A DNA stretch of 64,000 nucleotides from Magnetaquicoccus sp039908525 (GTDB lineage Bacteria > Pseudomonadota > Magnetococcia > Magnetococcales > Magnetaquicoccaceae), in contig JAMOAY010000001.1 in the NCBI GenBank assembly GCA_039908525.1, positions 124,001-188,000 on the forward strand, read 5' to 3'. The notes under the pieces were generated by a model, which saw only the letters and a list, made by a program, of their open reading frames with translations, was not told the origin of the DNA and made no database searches. Both the position numbers and the translations under genes were made by a program. Shown here in pieces: positions 52,894 to 62,103 of the stretch (position 1 is the stretch's first letter; each line of letters opens with the position of its first letter).

Positions 52894-55800
52894 TCAGGAA
52901 AAAGAAGTCAAGCCAACCTGTTCCGGCACCGCCAGACGACTGAGATCCGCCACCTGACGAAACGTCTGCCGCACCAGGGCCAACAAGGCCAAACGGTTCT
53001 GGCACACAGCCGGATCCGGGTCCATCACCAGAACCTCCTCAAAAAAGCGGTCGATCACCTCTCTCAGGGCCGCCAACGGGTGCAGTGCCGCCGCATAATC
53101 CCTCTGTGCCACCCGCTCCGCCACCCGGCCGGCACACCCCTGCAGCGCCTGGTACAGATCCCGCTCGGCAGGCAGAGTCAACAGGGACTCCTGCAGCGCA
53201 GCCTGCAAGGCGGCACGGCCTGCCGACTTCTCCAGGATGTTGGCGATGCGCCTGTTGGCTGCCACCAGGGCTGCATAGGAGGGCAGGCTCTTGAAACCGG
53301 CCAGGGCGCGAATGCGCAGGACGATATCCAGCAGATCGTCCAACGCCAGCCCCTCCACCGCATCCAGCAGCTCTCCCTCAAACCCTTCGCCCTTCAGGTA
53401 GGCGTGCAAACGACCGTGGAAAAATTTTTGCACCTGCGCGACCGTCTGCGCGGCCTCCTCTTCCAACACCCCCTCGGCATACAGTGCATGGGCCCTGAGC
53501 AGGATCGCGCCCAGGGGCAGATGCAGGTTGCCGGCCAACACCATGCGGATCACCCCCAGGGCTGCGCGACGCAGGGCAAAGGGATCCTTGGCACCCGTCG
53601 GCGCCAGACCCACCGCAAAACAGCCCACCAGGGTATCGCACTTGTCCGCCAGAGAGATCAGGGTGCCCAACAGGCTCTCCGGCAGGAGATCGGCCATGCC
53701 CTGGGGACGATGGTGATGGCTGATGGCGGTGGCCACCTCCGGATCCCCCCCCTCGCTGCGCAGATAATAGCCCCCCATCACCCCCTGCAGCTCGGGAAAC
53801 TCCCCCACCATGCCGGTGATCAAATCGCACTTGCTCAACAGGGCCGCCTGCTCCACCTGGGCCGGACTCGGCCTCGACTCGACAAAACCGGCCACAAACT
53901 CGGCCAACTGCCCCAGACGCACCGCCTTTTGATGCAGCGTGCCCAGTTTGGCCTGAAAAACCACCTGCCGCAGCCCCTCCAGACGCGCCATGAGCGGGGT
54001 TTTGCGATCCTCGTTCCAGAAGAAGGCGGCATCTTCCAGTCGGGCCCGCAACACCCGTTCAAACCCCCGCACCAGCACCGACGGGTCGGCGGTTTCCAGG
54101 TTGGTGACGGCGACGAAACAGGGCAGCAACCCTCCATCCTCCTTCAACACCGGAAAATATTTCTGGTGGTGCTGCATGGAGGTGGTCAACACCTCCGGGG
54201 GGATGACCAGATAGCCAGGATCGAAACTGCCCAGCAGGGCAATGGGCCATTCGGTCAGGGAGGCGTTCTCGGTCAACAACGCCGGCGTGATCCAGGCCCG
54301 TCCCCCCCCCTGGGCGGCACACTGCTCCGCACCGTCGCGAATGCACCGCTCCCGTTCCGCCAGCGACACGATCACCTTGGCCTGCCGCAACCAGGCGCCA
54401 TACCCCTCCAGCCCCTCGGCCAGACAATCGATCGGCACCGGCAGCGGAGCCGAGGTCATAAAACGGTGTCCCCGGCTGAGTACCGTCGTCGCCAGGCCGT
54501 CGACGGTACAGAAGGGCAGCAACTGTCCATCCAACAGGGCCACCATCCACTGGATCGGCCGCACAAAACGCATCTCCCCCGCCCCCCAGCGCATCGATTT
54601 TTTCCAGGGAAAGGTGGCCAGCAGTTCGCCCATCAGGCGGGGCAAGAGCTGTGTTGCCGGCTCCCCCGCCTGGCGCACAACATGGACCAGATACTCCCCC
54701 TTGGCGCTCGATTGCCGCTGCAGATCGGCGACCTGGACCCCGCAACTGCGGGCAAACCCTTCGGCCGCCGCGCTGGGGGTGCCATCGTCGGCAAAGGCCC
54801 GCGCCAGGGCAGGACCGCGCCGCTCCTCCTCCCGATCGGCCTGCCGACTCGCCAACCCGTCCACCCACAGCACCAGACGGCGGGGCGTGCCCTGGCTGGC
54901 CTGCCGGGTCTGACCCTCCCGCCACAGACCCGCCTCCCGCAAACTCTGTTCCATCCGGCTGCCCAAGGCTTCGATGGCCCCCGGCAACTGACCGGCCGGG
55001 ATCTCCTCACAACCGATCTCCCAGAAAAACCGGCTCTGAGAGGTCTCCCGCGCCGGCAACGGTGCGCTGGTCGGCGGCGGCCCACCCGGCACAGTTCCCC
55101 CTTTCAACAATGGAAAACCCAGGCGTTCCCTCTGGGCGACATACCCTTCCGCCACCCGGCGGGCCAGGTTGCGCACCCGCCCGATGTAGCCGGCCCGCTC
55201 CGTGACGCTCACCGCACCCCGTGCATCCAGCAGATTGAAGGCATGCGAGGCGCGAATCACCTGGTCGTAACCGGGCAACGGCAACTGCTGCTCGACCAGG
55301 GCCAGGGCCTCGGCCTCGTGGGTGGCAAACAGCTGGAACAAAACCCGGGTATCCGCCTGCTCAAAGTTGAAACGGGAGAACTCCACCTCATTTTGGTGAA
55401 AAACATCCCCGTAAGAGATGCCGGGGGTCCAGACCAGATCGTAGACATTTTCCACGCCCTGGATGTACATGGCCAGTCGTTCCAGGCCGTAGGTCAACTC
55501 GCCGGCCACCGGCTTGAGATCCAAACTGCCCACCTGCTGGAAATAGGTGAACTGGGTCACCTCCATGCCATCCAGCCACACCTCCCAACCCAACCCCCAG
55601 GCGCCCAGGGTGGGGCTCTCCCAGTCGTCCTCGACAAAACGCACATCGTGCGCCGTCAAATCGATGCCGATCCGCCGCAGGGAGTCCAGGTAGAGCGCCT
55701 GCAGATCCGCCGGTGAGGGTTTGAGGATCACCTGGAACTGGTAGTAGTGCTGCAGGCGGTTGGGATTCTCCCCGTAGCGCCCGTCCGTCGGCCGCCGGGA

Positions 55801-55965
55801 GGGCTGCACATAGGCCGTATTCCAGGGCTCCGGCCCCAGTACCTTCAGAAAAGTGGCCGGATGAAAGGTGCCTGCCCCCATCTCCATGTCATAGGGTTGC
55901 AGTACGACACACCCCTGCTCTGACCAATAGGTTTGCAGTGCAAAAATCAACTCCTGGAAAGTCAC
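52894..55965 (-). CDS. glyQS: Glycyl-tRNA synthetase, alpha and beta chains fused in one polypeptide
   Basis: Charges tRNA-Gly. The bacterial alpha2beta2 enzyme is normally encoded by glyQ and glyS. Here residues 1-about 288 are the alpha chain (MTFQELIFALQTYWSEQGCV; MGAGTFHPATFLKVLGPEPW; YVQPSRRPTDGRYGENPNRL; AGELTYGLERLAMYIQGVEN). A linker of about 25 residues (VPGGPPPTSAPLPARETSQ) leads to a complete beta chain from about 314 (FFWEIGCEEIPAGQLPGAIE, then ARLEDAAFFWNEDRKTPL and LSKCDLITGMVGEFPELQGV). The total of 1023 residues is one continuous frame. Similar fusions are known in Chlamydia. No stop or frameshift is seen in the linker. Confidence 0.95.
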   Translation of the reverse strand: MTFQELIFALQTYWSEQGCVVLQPYDMEMGAGTFHPATFLKVLGPEPWNTAYVQPSRRPTDGRYGENPNRLQHYYQFQVILKPSPADLQALYLDSLRRIGIDLTAHDVRFVEDDWESPTLGAWGLGWEVWLDGMEVTQFTYFQQVGSLDLKPVAGELTYGLERLAMYIQGVENVYDLVWTPGISYGDVFHQNEVEFSRFNFEQADTRVLFQLFATHEAEALALVEQQLPLPGYDQVIRASHAFNLLDARGAVSVTERAGYIGRVRNLARRVAEGYVAQRERLGFPLLKGGTVPGGPPPTSAPLPARETSQSRFFWEIGCEEIPAGQLPGAIEALGSRMEQSLREAGLWREGQTRQASQGTPRRLVLWVDGLASRQADREEERRGPALARAFADDGTPSAAAEGFARSCGVQVADLQRQSSAKGEYLVHVVRQAGEPATQLLPRLMGELLATFPWKKSMRWGAGEMRFVRPIQWMVALLDGQLLPFCTVDGLATTVLSRGHRFMTSAPLPVPIDCLAEGLEGYGAWLRQAKVIVSLAERERCIRDGAEQCAAQGGGRAWITPALLTENASLTEWPIALLGSFDPGYLVIPPEVLTTSMQHHQKYFPVLKEDGGLLPCFVAVTNLETADPSVLVRGFERVLRARLEDAAFFWNEDRKTPLMARLEGLRQVVFQAKLGTLHQKAVRLGQLAEFVAGFVESRPSPAQVEQAALLSKCDLITGMVGEFPELQGVMGGYYLRSEGGDPEVATAISHHHRPQGMADLLPESLLGTLISLADKCDTLVGCFAVGLAPTGAKDPFALRRAALGVIRMVLAGNLHLPLGAILLRAHALYAEGVLEEEAAQTVAQVQKFFHGRLHAYLKGEGFEGELLDAVEGLALDDLLDIVLRIRALAGFKSLPSYAALVAANRRIANILEKSAGRAALQAALQESLLTLPAERDLYQALQGCAGRVAERVAQRDYAAALHPLAALREVIDRFFEEVLVMDPDPAVCQNRLALLALVRQTFRQVADLSRLAVPEQVGLTSFS

Positions 55966-56020
55966 GGCGTGCTCCTTTATGGTGGGACGGTTGGTGTAAC
56001 GGGCTTGACCCCGTCCTGTG

Positions 56021-56096
56021 CTGCGGGGGCTCCGCCCCCGACCCCGCCAGGGGCTTTGCCCCTGGACCCCACCAGGGGGATAATCCCCCTGGACCC
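56021..56096. repeat. GC-rich multi-hairpin intergenic repeat, copy F
   Basis: Between the divergent glyQS and waaA genes. Palindromes in order: CGGGGGCTCCGCCCCCG, CCAGGGGCTTTGCCCCTGG and CCAGGGGGATAATCCCCCTGG. Nearly identical to copy D (25226-25301). It sits where promoters for both genes would be expected. Confidence 0.9.
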
Positions 56097-56128
56097 TTAA
56101 TGGTTAACGACTTTGTTGGATACCGCTT

Positions 56129-57424
56129 TTGATCAACATTCTTTACCCCCTGCTGATGCTCCTGCTGCTGCTCGCTACACTGCCATTCTGGCTGTGGCGT
56201 GCACTCCGCACCGGCAAATACCGGCATACCCTGCGCCAACGGCTGGGACTCGACCTGCCCCCCCTGCCCCCCGGCCGCCCGCGCATCTGGCTGCACGCCG
56301 TCTCGGTGGGAGAGGTGATGGCCGCCCAGGGGTTGATCCAACAGCTGGCCGACCGCTTTCCCGGCCACGCCATCCTGCTCTCCACGGTCACCAAAACCGG
56401 GCAACAGATCGCCCGCACGGTACCCTCCGTACAGGCCAGTTTCTACCTGCCCCTGGATCTGCCCTGGATCGTCCGCCGGGTGATCCGTCACATCCGCCCC
56501 CGCTGTCTGATCGTCCTGGAGACCGAGCTCTGGCCGGCCCTGTTTCATGCCATGGCCGAAGCCGACATCCCGGTCATCCTGGTCAACGGTCGGCTTTCGC
56601 CCCGTTCCGGCCGCCGGTATCGCACCATCCGCCCCTTCATGAAACAGGTGCTGGCGGCCGTGCGGCTGTTTGCCATGCAGTCCGCCGGAGACGCCGCACG
56701 GATGATCGCCATCGGGGGGGCGACGGAGCGGGTACAGGTCACCGGCAACCTCAAGTACGATCAGGCACGCCTGCAGCCGGACCCGGACAAAATGGCCCAG
56801 TTGGCCCAACGCCTGCCCCGTCCCCAGGGCGTGGTCTGGATCGCCGCCAGCACCCATCCGGGGGAAGAGGCGATCATCCTCGACTGTTTCCAGAAACTTC
56901 AACACCATCTGCCCGACCTGCGTCTGATCCTGGTCCCCCGTCATCCGGAACGCAGTGACGAGGTTGCCGCCCTGATTCAGCGGCAGGGTTGCTCCTTGAT
57001 CCGCTTTTCCCAACTGGACGGCCGCTGGACGGAGGCGGTCCTGCTGGTCGACGGGGTGGGCTGGCTTGCCCAACTGTACGGCCACGCGGATCTGGCCTTC
57101 GTGGGTGGCAGCCTGGTACCCCATGGCGGCCAGAACATGCTGGAGGCCGCCAGCTGGGGGCTGCCCATCCTGTTCGGCCCCCACACCTTCAACTTCCCGG
57201 AGATCAGCCGTCAACTGTTGGAGGCCGAGGCCGCCATTCAACTGCAACATGCCGACGAGCTGCTGCCCACCCTGCAGATCCTGCTGGCCGACGGGGCACG
57301 GCAACGGCACATGGGAGACCGGGCCAAAGAGGTCATCGTCGCCAACGCGGGGGCGTTGGAGCGCACGCTGCAGGCCATCCAGAGTCTGCTGCCGCCGTTG
57401 GCCGACAGGGAGCCCCCACCATGA
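56129..57424 (+). CDS. waaA: 3-deoxy-D-manno-octulosonic acid (Kdo) transferase
   Basis: Adds Kdo to lipid IVA at the inner membrane. It has a membrane anchor at the N-terminus (ILYPLLMLLLLLATLPFWLW) followed by the basic KYRHTLRQRLG. The family motifs are IWLHAVSVGEVMAAQGLIQQ, LYLPLDLP-like FYLPLDLPW, VLETELWPAL and VNGRLSPRSGRRY. The C-terminal donor site is FVGGSLVPHGGQNMLEAASW with GPHTFNF. Length is 431 residues. The only in-frame start before the anchor is TTG at 56129; ATG 56156 would cut the anchor short. lpxK overlaps its stop. Confidence 0.92.
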   Translation: MINILYPLLMLLLLLATLPFWLWRALRTGKYRHTLRQRLGLDLPPLPPGRPRIWLHAVSVGEVMAAQGLIQQLADRFPGHAILLSTVTKTGQQIARTVPSVQASFYLPLDLPWIVRRVIRHIRPRCLIVLETELWPALFHAMAEADIPVILVNGRLSPRSGRRYRTIRPFMKQVLAAVRLFAMQSAGDAARMIAIGGATERVQVTGNLKYDQARLQPDPDKMAQLAQRLPRPQGVVWIAASTHPGEEAIILDCFQKLQHHLPDLRLILVPRHPERSDEVAALIQRQGCSLIRFSQLDGRWTEAVLLVDGVGWLAQLYGHADLAFVGGSLVPHGGQNMLEAASWGLPILFGPHTFNFPEISRQLLEAEAAIQLQHADELLPTLQILLADGARQRHMGDRAKEVIVANAGALERTLQAIQSLLPPLADREPPP

Positions 57425-58584
57425 GACGGCTCACGGAGCTGCTGGAGGGACGCCGCCTGCCGGACAACCGGGCGGTGCAGGCCGGGCTGACGCTGCTGGG
57501 TGGTATCGGCCGGCTGTACGGGGGCATCATGGGCCTGCGGGCCGAGCTCTACCACCGCCGCATCCTGCCCAGCTATCGGGCCCCCTGCCCGGTGATCAGC
57601 GTCGGCAACCTGTCGGCCGGCGGCACCGGCAAGACGCCGATGGTGCTCTGGCTGGCCCGGCAGCTGGCCCCCTGGCAGGCAGGGCTGGCCATCGTCAGCC
57701 GGGGTTACGGCGCCAGCGCCCCCCCGGACGACGAACACCCCGGCATCACCCAGGTGGCCGACGCCAACGGTCCGCGCCTGGGCCCTGCCGAGGCCGGCGA
57801 CGAGGCACTCCTCCTGGCCCACAACCTGCCGGGAGTGACCATCCTCACCGGAGCCGACCGGGCCCGACTCATCCGCCACGCCGTGGACTGCTGCGGCAGC
57901 CGCCTGATCCTGATGGATGACGGTTTCCAGCATCTGCGGGTTCAGCGGGATCTGAATGTGCTGCTGATGGATGCCCGACAGCCGCTGGGCAACGGCGCGC
58001 TGTTGCCTGGGGGCATTTTGCGCGAATCTCCCCAGGCCATGCGGCGTGCGGATGTCATCATCCTCACCCGCTGCGAGAGTCCGGAACTGTTCGCACAGGC
58101 ACGACAGAGGTTGACCCCCCACGCCCCGCAGACACCCTTTCTGCACGCCGAGCACCGGCCGACCGCCTGGCTGCGTCTGGGCGAGACAGCACCCCTGCCC
58201 CTCTCTGCCCTGCAGCGGGTGCCGGTATTGGCCTTTTGCGGCATCGCCCGCCCCGACTCTTTCGCCCAGACACTGGCCCGGCTTCAGGTCCATACCACCG
58301 GGCTGGTGACCTTGACCGACCATGCCGCCTTCGGCCGTCCCGTCATGGCACGGCTCATCCGGCAGGCCCGTGCCCGGCAGGCACAGGCCATGGTCTGCAC
58401 CGAGAAGGATGCCGTCAAGATTCTCCCGGTCTGGCTGGAGGCAGAGCCCCCGCATCTGCCGCTCTATGTCCTGCGCATGGCGATCCATTTCCCGGAGCCG
58501 CCGCTCTGGCTGCAGCAGCGGTTGGCCTCCCTGGTCGACACACCCCTCAACTCTCCAACCGTCGCGCCTCATCAATCAGCATGA
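57421..58584 (+). CDS. lpxK: Tetraacyldisaccharide 4'-kinase
   Basis: Phosphorylates the 4' position of the lipid A disaccharide. It has the N-terminal membrane-associated helix (LTLLGGIGRLYGGIMGLRAE), VISVGNLSAGGTGKTPMVLW with the P-loop, VSRGYGAS, the acidic catalytic region LILMDDGFQHLRVQRDLNVL, and ARPDSFAQTL in the C-terminal lobe. CTEKDAVKI, near residues 320-328, is also family-typical. Length is 387 residues. ATG overlaps the waaA stop (ATGA). Its last 38 bp overlap the 3' end of the convergent Trm112-like gene. Confidence 0.95.
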   Translation: MRRLTELLEGRRLPDNRAVQAGLTLLGGIGRLYGGIMGLRAELYHRRILPSYRAPCPVISVGNLSAGGTGKTPMVLWLARQLAPWQAGLAIVSRGYGASAPPDDEHPGITQVADANGPRLGPAEAGDEALLLAHNLPGVTILTGADRARLIRHAVDCCGSRLILMDDGFQHLRVQRDLNVLLMDARQPLGNGALLPGGILRESPQAMRRADVIILTRCESPELFAQARQRLTPHAPQTPFLHAEHRPTAWLRLGETAPLPLSALQRVPVLAFCGIARPDSFAQTLARLQVHTTGLVTLTDHAAFGRPVMARLIRQARARQAQAMVCTEKDAVKILPVWLEAEPPHLPLYVLRMAIHFPEPPLWLQQRLASLVDTPLNSPTVAPHQSA

Positions 58585-58717
58585 CCGGCACCCCATCCCG
58601 TATGGCAAAGGCCAAACGGTCCTTCTTGCAGACCAACTCCCCGGCCTCCCGCTCCAGCACCAACGTGCCCTTGCACTGCGGGCAGACCAATAGGGTCAAC
58701 AAGTCTCTGTCAATCAT
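58547..58717 (-). CDS. Trm112/YcaR-family small zinc-ribbon-like protein
   Basis: 56 residues: MIDRDLLTLLVCPQCKGTLV, then ELVCKKDRLAFAIRDGVPVM and the conserved LIDEARRL end. The CPxC motif is present, while the second pair is reduced to a single Cys plus Lys/Asp, as in YcaR. Family members follow lpxK in many Gram-negatives, but on the same strand. Here it is on the opposite strand and its 3' end overlaps lpxK by 38 bp. GAGG stands upstream of the ATG. The role of bacterial members is uncertain. Confidence 0.85.
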   Translation of the reverse strand: MIDRDLLTLLVCPQCKGTLVLEREAGELVCKKDRLAFAIRDGVPVMLIDEARRLES

Positions 58718-58865
58718 TCGCCATGACCTCGATCCGAAAAAAATCCCCCCGTCGACCGGCCAAACGCTCCCCACTCCGCCGCCCATGACCACAACAACGG
58801 ACACTATACCAGCATCCACCACAACCACGAAAGCGGGAATAGATCCCCCCGCATAAGAGCCGCCG

Positions 58866-58893
58866 TTGCCATTTCCCACTGAATCTCGATAAA
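58866..58893 (+). promoter_or_regulatory. Candidate sigma-70 promoter for argS
   Basis: TTGCCA, 16-nt spacer, GATAAA, about 40 bp before the argS GTG. Confidence 0.45.
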
Positions 58894-58933
58894 CTCCCCT
58901 GCCTGTCACTCATTACGGGGAGTTGGAGCAGCG

Positions 58934-60649
58934 GTGCGCGCTATTATTGAACAGTTGGTCACCACCACGTTGGAGCGGTTGCGCGGCGAGGGACTCTTCC
59001 CGGCCGAATTGCCGTTTGTTTTCACGGTGGAAAGGCCACGTGACAAGAATCATGGGGAGTTTGCCACCAATGCGGCCATGGCGCTGGCCAAGGCGGCCCG
59101 CATGCCGCCGCGCCAACTGGCCGAACGGATCGTCGCGGCCCTGCCGGAAGGGCAGACGGCGGTGGAACGGTGGGAGGTAGCCGGCCCGGGGTTCATCAAT
59201 TTTTTTCTCACGGCAGAAACCCTGCACACGCTCATCCCGACGATACAGCAGGCCGGCGACCGTTTTGGCCACAGCCGCATCGGCGCCGGTCGGCGGTTGC
59301 AGGTGGAGTTTGTCTCGGCCAACCCCACCGGCCCCATGCATCTCGGCCATGGCCGGGGCGCGGTGACCGGCGATGTGATCGCCCGCCTGTTGCAGGCCAT
59401 CGGCTGCGAGGTCGAGCGGGAGTATTATATCAACGACGCCGGAGCCCAGACCCTGGTGCTGGGACGCTCGGTCCTCATCCGCTATCTGGCCCTTTTCGGT
59501 CGCTCCATCGAGATGCCGGAGGGGTGCTATCCGGGCGACTATGTCCATGAGATTGCCCAGGCCCTGCAGCAAAGAGACGGGGCGCGCTGGTTGAGCGAGG
59601 AGTTGCCGGAGGAGCCACCCCAGGCCGTGGTGGATTTTGCGATTGCCCAGTGCCTGCAGTGGATCCGTGACGATCTGGCACTGCTCAACATCCGATTTGA
59701 CACCTGGTTCTCGGAACGCGCCCTGCATCAACAGGGCGGCATCGCCCAGGCCGTCGCCCGCCTGGAGGCCCAGGGATTGATCTACGAAGGGGTACTGGAA
59801 CCCCCCAAGGGCAAGCAGATCGAAGAGTGGGAGCCGCGTCCGCAACGTCTGTTCCGCTCCAGTCGTTTCGGGGATGAGGTGGACCGTCCCTTGCAAAAGT
59901 CGGACGGCAGTTACACCTATTTTGCCGCCGACATCGCCTATCATCTGGACAAGGCGGAGCGTGGTTTTGACGGCCTGGTCAATATTTGGGGCGCGGATCA
60001 TGGCGGTTACATCAAACGGGTGCAGTCTGCCCTGGCCGCTCTGACCGGGAAACAGGCGTTGCTGGATGTTCGCCTGGTGCAGATGGTCACCCTGCTGCGC
60101 GGCGGCCAACCGGTGCGGATGTCCAAACGGTCCGGCAGTTTTGTCACCCTGCGGGAGGTGGTGGAAGAGGTCGGCCCGGACGCGGTGCGCTTCTGGTTTC
60201 TGCTGCGCTCGGCGGGCGCCAATCTGGATTTCGACCTGGAGTTGGCGTTGGCCAAAACCAACGACAATCCCATCTTCTACGTCCAGTACGCCCATGCCCG
60301 GGTTCATTCGATTCGGCGTCGTCTGGAAGAAAAAGGCATGGTGGAGGCCGATGTGCAGGACACGGCACCCCTGGCGCGCCTGACGGAACCGGCGGAAATG
60401 GACCTGCTGCGTCTGCTGAGCCGTTTCCCGGAGGTGGTCGAAAATGCCGCCATGGAAAAAGAGCCACACAAAATTCCTTATTATCTTTTAGAGTTGGCAG
60501 CTGCCTTTCATGCCTACTATAATGGCCACAAGATCCTGGACGAGGACAGCATGCTGCGCGCCGCCCGGCTTGCCCTGGTCCGCGCTGTGGGTCAGGTGAT
60601 TGCCAATGGTTTAACTCTACTGGGCGTGCATGCCCCGGAGCAGATGTGA
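58934..60649 (+). CDS. argS: Arginyl-tRNA synthetase
   Basis: Class I synthetase for arginine. The N-terminal Add-1 domain (residues 1-about 90) precedes VEFVSANPTGPMHLGHGRGA with the HLGH version of HIGH. ADIAYHLDKAERGFDGLVNI and WGADHGGYIKRVQSAL follow, then VRMSKRSG, the KMSKS variant. The C-terminal anticodon-binding DALR domain includes YVQYAHARVHSIRRRLEE and ends with TLLGVHAPEQM. The GTG start has GGAG upstream. Length is 571 residues. Confidence 0.96.
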   Translation: MRAIIEQLVTTTLERLRGEGLFPAELPFVFTVERPRDKNHGEFATNAAMALAKAARMPPRQLAERIVAALPEGQTAVERWEVAGPGFINFFLTAETLHTLIPTIQQAGDRFGHSRIGAGRRLQVEFVSANPTGPMHLGHGRGAVTGDVIARLLQAIGCEVEREYYINDAGAQTLVLGRSVLIRYLALFGRSIEMPEGCYPGDYVHEIAQALQQRDGARWLSEELPEEPPQAVVDFAIAQCLQWIRDDLALLNIRFDTWFSERALHQQGGIAQAVARLEAQGLIYEGVLEPPKGKQIEEWEPRPQRLFRSSRFGDEVDRPLQKSDGSYTYFAADIAYHLDKAERGFDGLVNIWGADHGGYIKRVQSALAALTGKQALLDVRLVQMVTLLRGGQPVRMSKRSGSFVTLREVVEEVGPDAVRFWFLLRSAGANLDFDLELALAKTNDNPIFYVQYAHARVHSIRRRLEEKGMVEADVQDTAPLARLTEPAEMDLLRLLSRFPEVVENAAMEKEPHKIPYYLLELAAAFHAYYNGHKILDEDSMLRAARLALVRAVGQVIANGLTLLGVHAPEQM

Positions 60650-62103
60650 ATCCCCGTTTTCCGACCTCTGCACGTTTTCGCCGTCATCGGCGCGGCGCGC
60701 CCTCGATCCGCCTCCTGCTCATCGGCCTGCTGGTCGGGGGTGGGCTTTTTTCCATGTTCCATTCCAAAGATCAGGAGCCGACACCCACGTCAGGCCGGCA
60801 GACGCAGGAGACAGCAGGCCGGGTCGATGCGGCGCCACGCGCCTCCGGTGTTGTCGAGCCCCTCCCGGAAACAAAACCGGAGCCTAAAACAAAACCCAAA
60901 ACCGAGGCCAAAACAGCCGTCGCCGAAACGCCTCCGGAGGCCAAACAGGAGGTCAGGACGAGGGCCAAAGCCGAGGCCAGGCTGGAGATCACCCCGGAGA
61001 CAAAACCGGCCCCGGTGACAGAGGCCAAACCGGCGGCACAGCCGGCCACCCGACCGACCGCCCCGGTGGAGAAGGGGGAGGTCAAGACTGCCGTTCGGCC
61101 GGAAATCAAGCCGGACACACCCATCCGTCCAGAAGCAAAGCCGGAGCTGAAGGCAGAGACCAAACCGGACAGCAAGCCCGAGACCAAACCAGTCGCCAGG
61201 AGTGGCGGCAGACAGGAGATCAAACTGGAGATCCGACCGGACAGCAGGCCGGAAAACAGAGAAGAGAGCAAACCGGAGCCCAGACAGGAAACGGCCGGCA
61301 GGAAGGGAGAGGCCAAAGGGGATGCTGCGGCAAAAGCCGCTCCGGAGGGTAAAAACGCCCATGAAGCTGCCCCGCAAGCGTCACCCCCCCTGCCACAACC
61401 CCGGGAGGAGGAGAGTGAGGCGGCCCTGCACCCCCTGCCCGACACCCTGGCGCCCCGCATGCGGGAGCGGGAGATGGATCTGACTTTTTACAAGGGATTG
61501 GCCACGAAAAAGATGGTACTCCCCGAAGAACCGACCGGCAAAAGGATCATCCCCCCCTTCCTGGCTGGTGTGACGCCCTCCTCGACCTCTGCCAGCAAGA
61601 CGGCGGCCAAACCGGTGCAACCCAAACCGCCCCTGGAGGGCGCCAAGCAGCCTCTGACGGAGGCCGCCAAACCGGCTCCTGCTCCGCAAAACCCGGTGAC
61701 AGAGAGCAAAAAGAGCGGCACGGAGCCACAGAAACCGACGACAGAGACTGCCAAACCAGCGACGGAGAGCAAAAAGCCCGGCGCCGAGCCCCAAAAACCG
61801 GTCACGGAAGGCAAAAAGCCTGCCACGGAGCCCGTGAAATCGGGCGATGGCACGGCGAAAAAAAAGAGCTATCAGGTGCAGATTGCCATCCTGTCCGATC
61901 TCAGCAACGCCACGGCCATGGCAGAGACTCTGCAACGCCAGGGGGCGGCCAATCCGCGCATCAGCACCCTCAAGTATGCGTCCGGCCGTTCCGTATTCCG
62001 GGTACGCCTCGGCCCGTTCGCCTCCCAGAGCGATGCGGCCAAGGCGGGCCAACGCTGGCAGGTGGGCGGTCAACCGGCATTGATCACGGCGGTGGAGGAG
62101 TAG
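60646..62103 (+). CDS. SPOR-domain membrane protein with a long Lys/Pro/Glu-rich linker
   Basis: A cytoplasmic basic start and one membrane span (IRLLLIGLLVGGGLFSMF, about residues 24-41) lead into about 350 residues dominated by Lys, Pro, Glu, Ala and Thr in ETKPE- and KPATE-like units. The SPOR domain is at about 405-485 (KKSYQVQIAILSDLSNATAM, then RVRLGPFASQSDAAKAGQRW). SPOR domains bind denuded glycan at division septa, so a division role like DedD or FtsN is likely. The GTG start overlaps the argS stop. The 3' end overlaps the convergent HD-GYP gene by 20 bp. Confidence 0.85.
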   Translation: MNPRFPTSARFRRHRRGAPSIRLLLIGLLVGGGLFSMFHSKDQEPTPTSGRQTQETAGRVDAAPRASGVVEPLPETKPEPKTKPKTEAKTAVAETPPEAKQEVRTRAKAEARLEITPETKPAPVTEAKPAAQPATRPTAPVEKGEVKTAVRPEIKPDTPIRPEAKPELKAETKPDSKPETKPVARSGGRQEIKLEIRPDSRPENREESKPEPRQETAGRKGEAKGDAAAKAAPEGKNAHEAAPQASPPLPQPREEESEAALHPLPDTLAPRMREREMDLTFYKGLATKKMVLPEEPTGKRIIPPFLAGVTPSSTSASKTAAKPVQPKPPLEGAKQPLTEAAKPAPAPQNPVTESKKSGTEPQKPTTETAKPATESKKPGAEPQKPVTEGKKPATEPVKSGDGTAKKKSYQVQIAILSDLSNATAMAETLQRQGAANPRISTLKYASGRSVFRVRLGPFASQSDAAKAGQRWQVGGQPALITAVEE

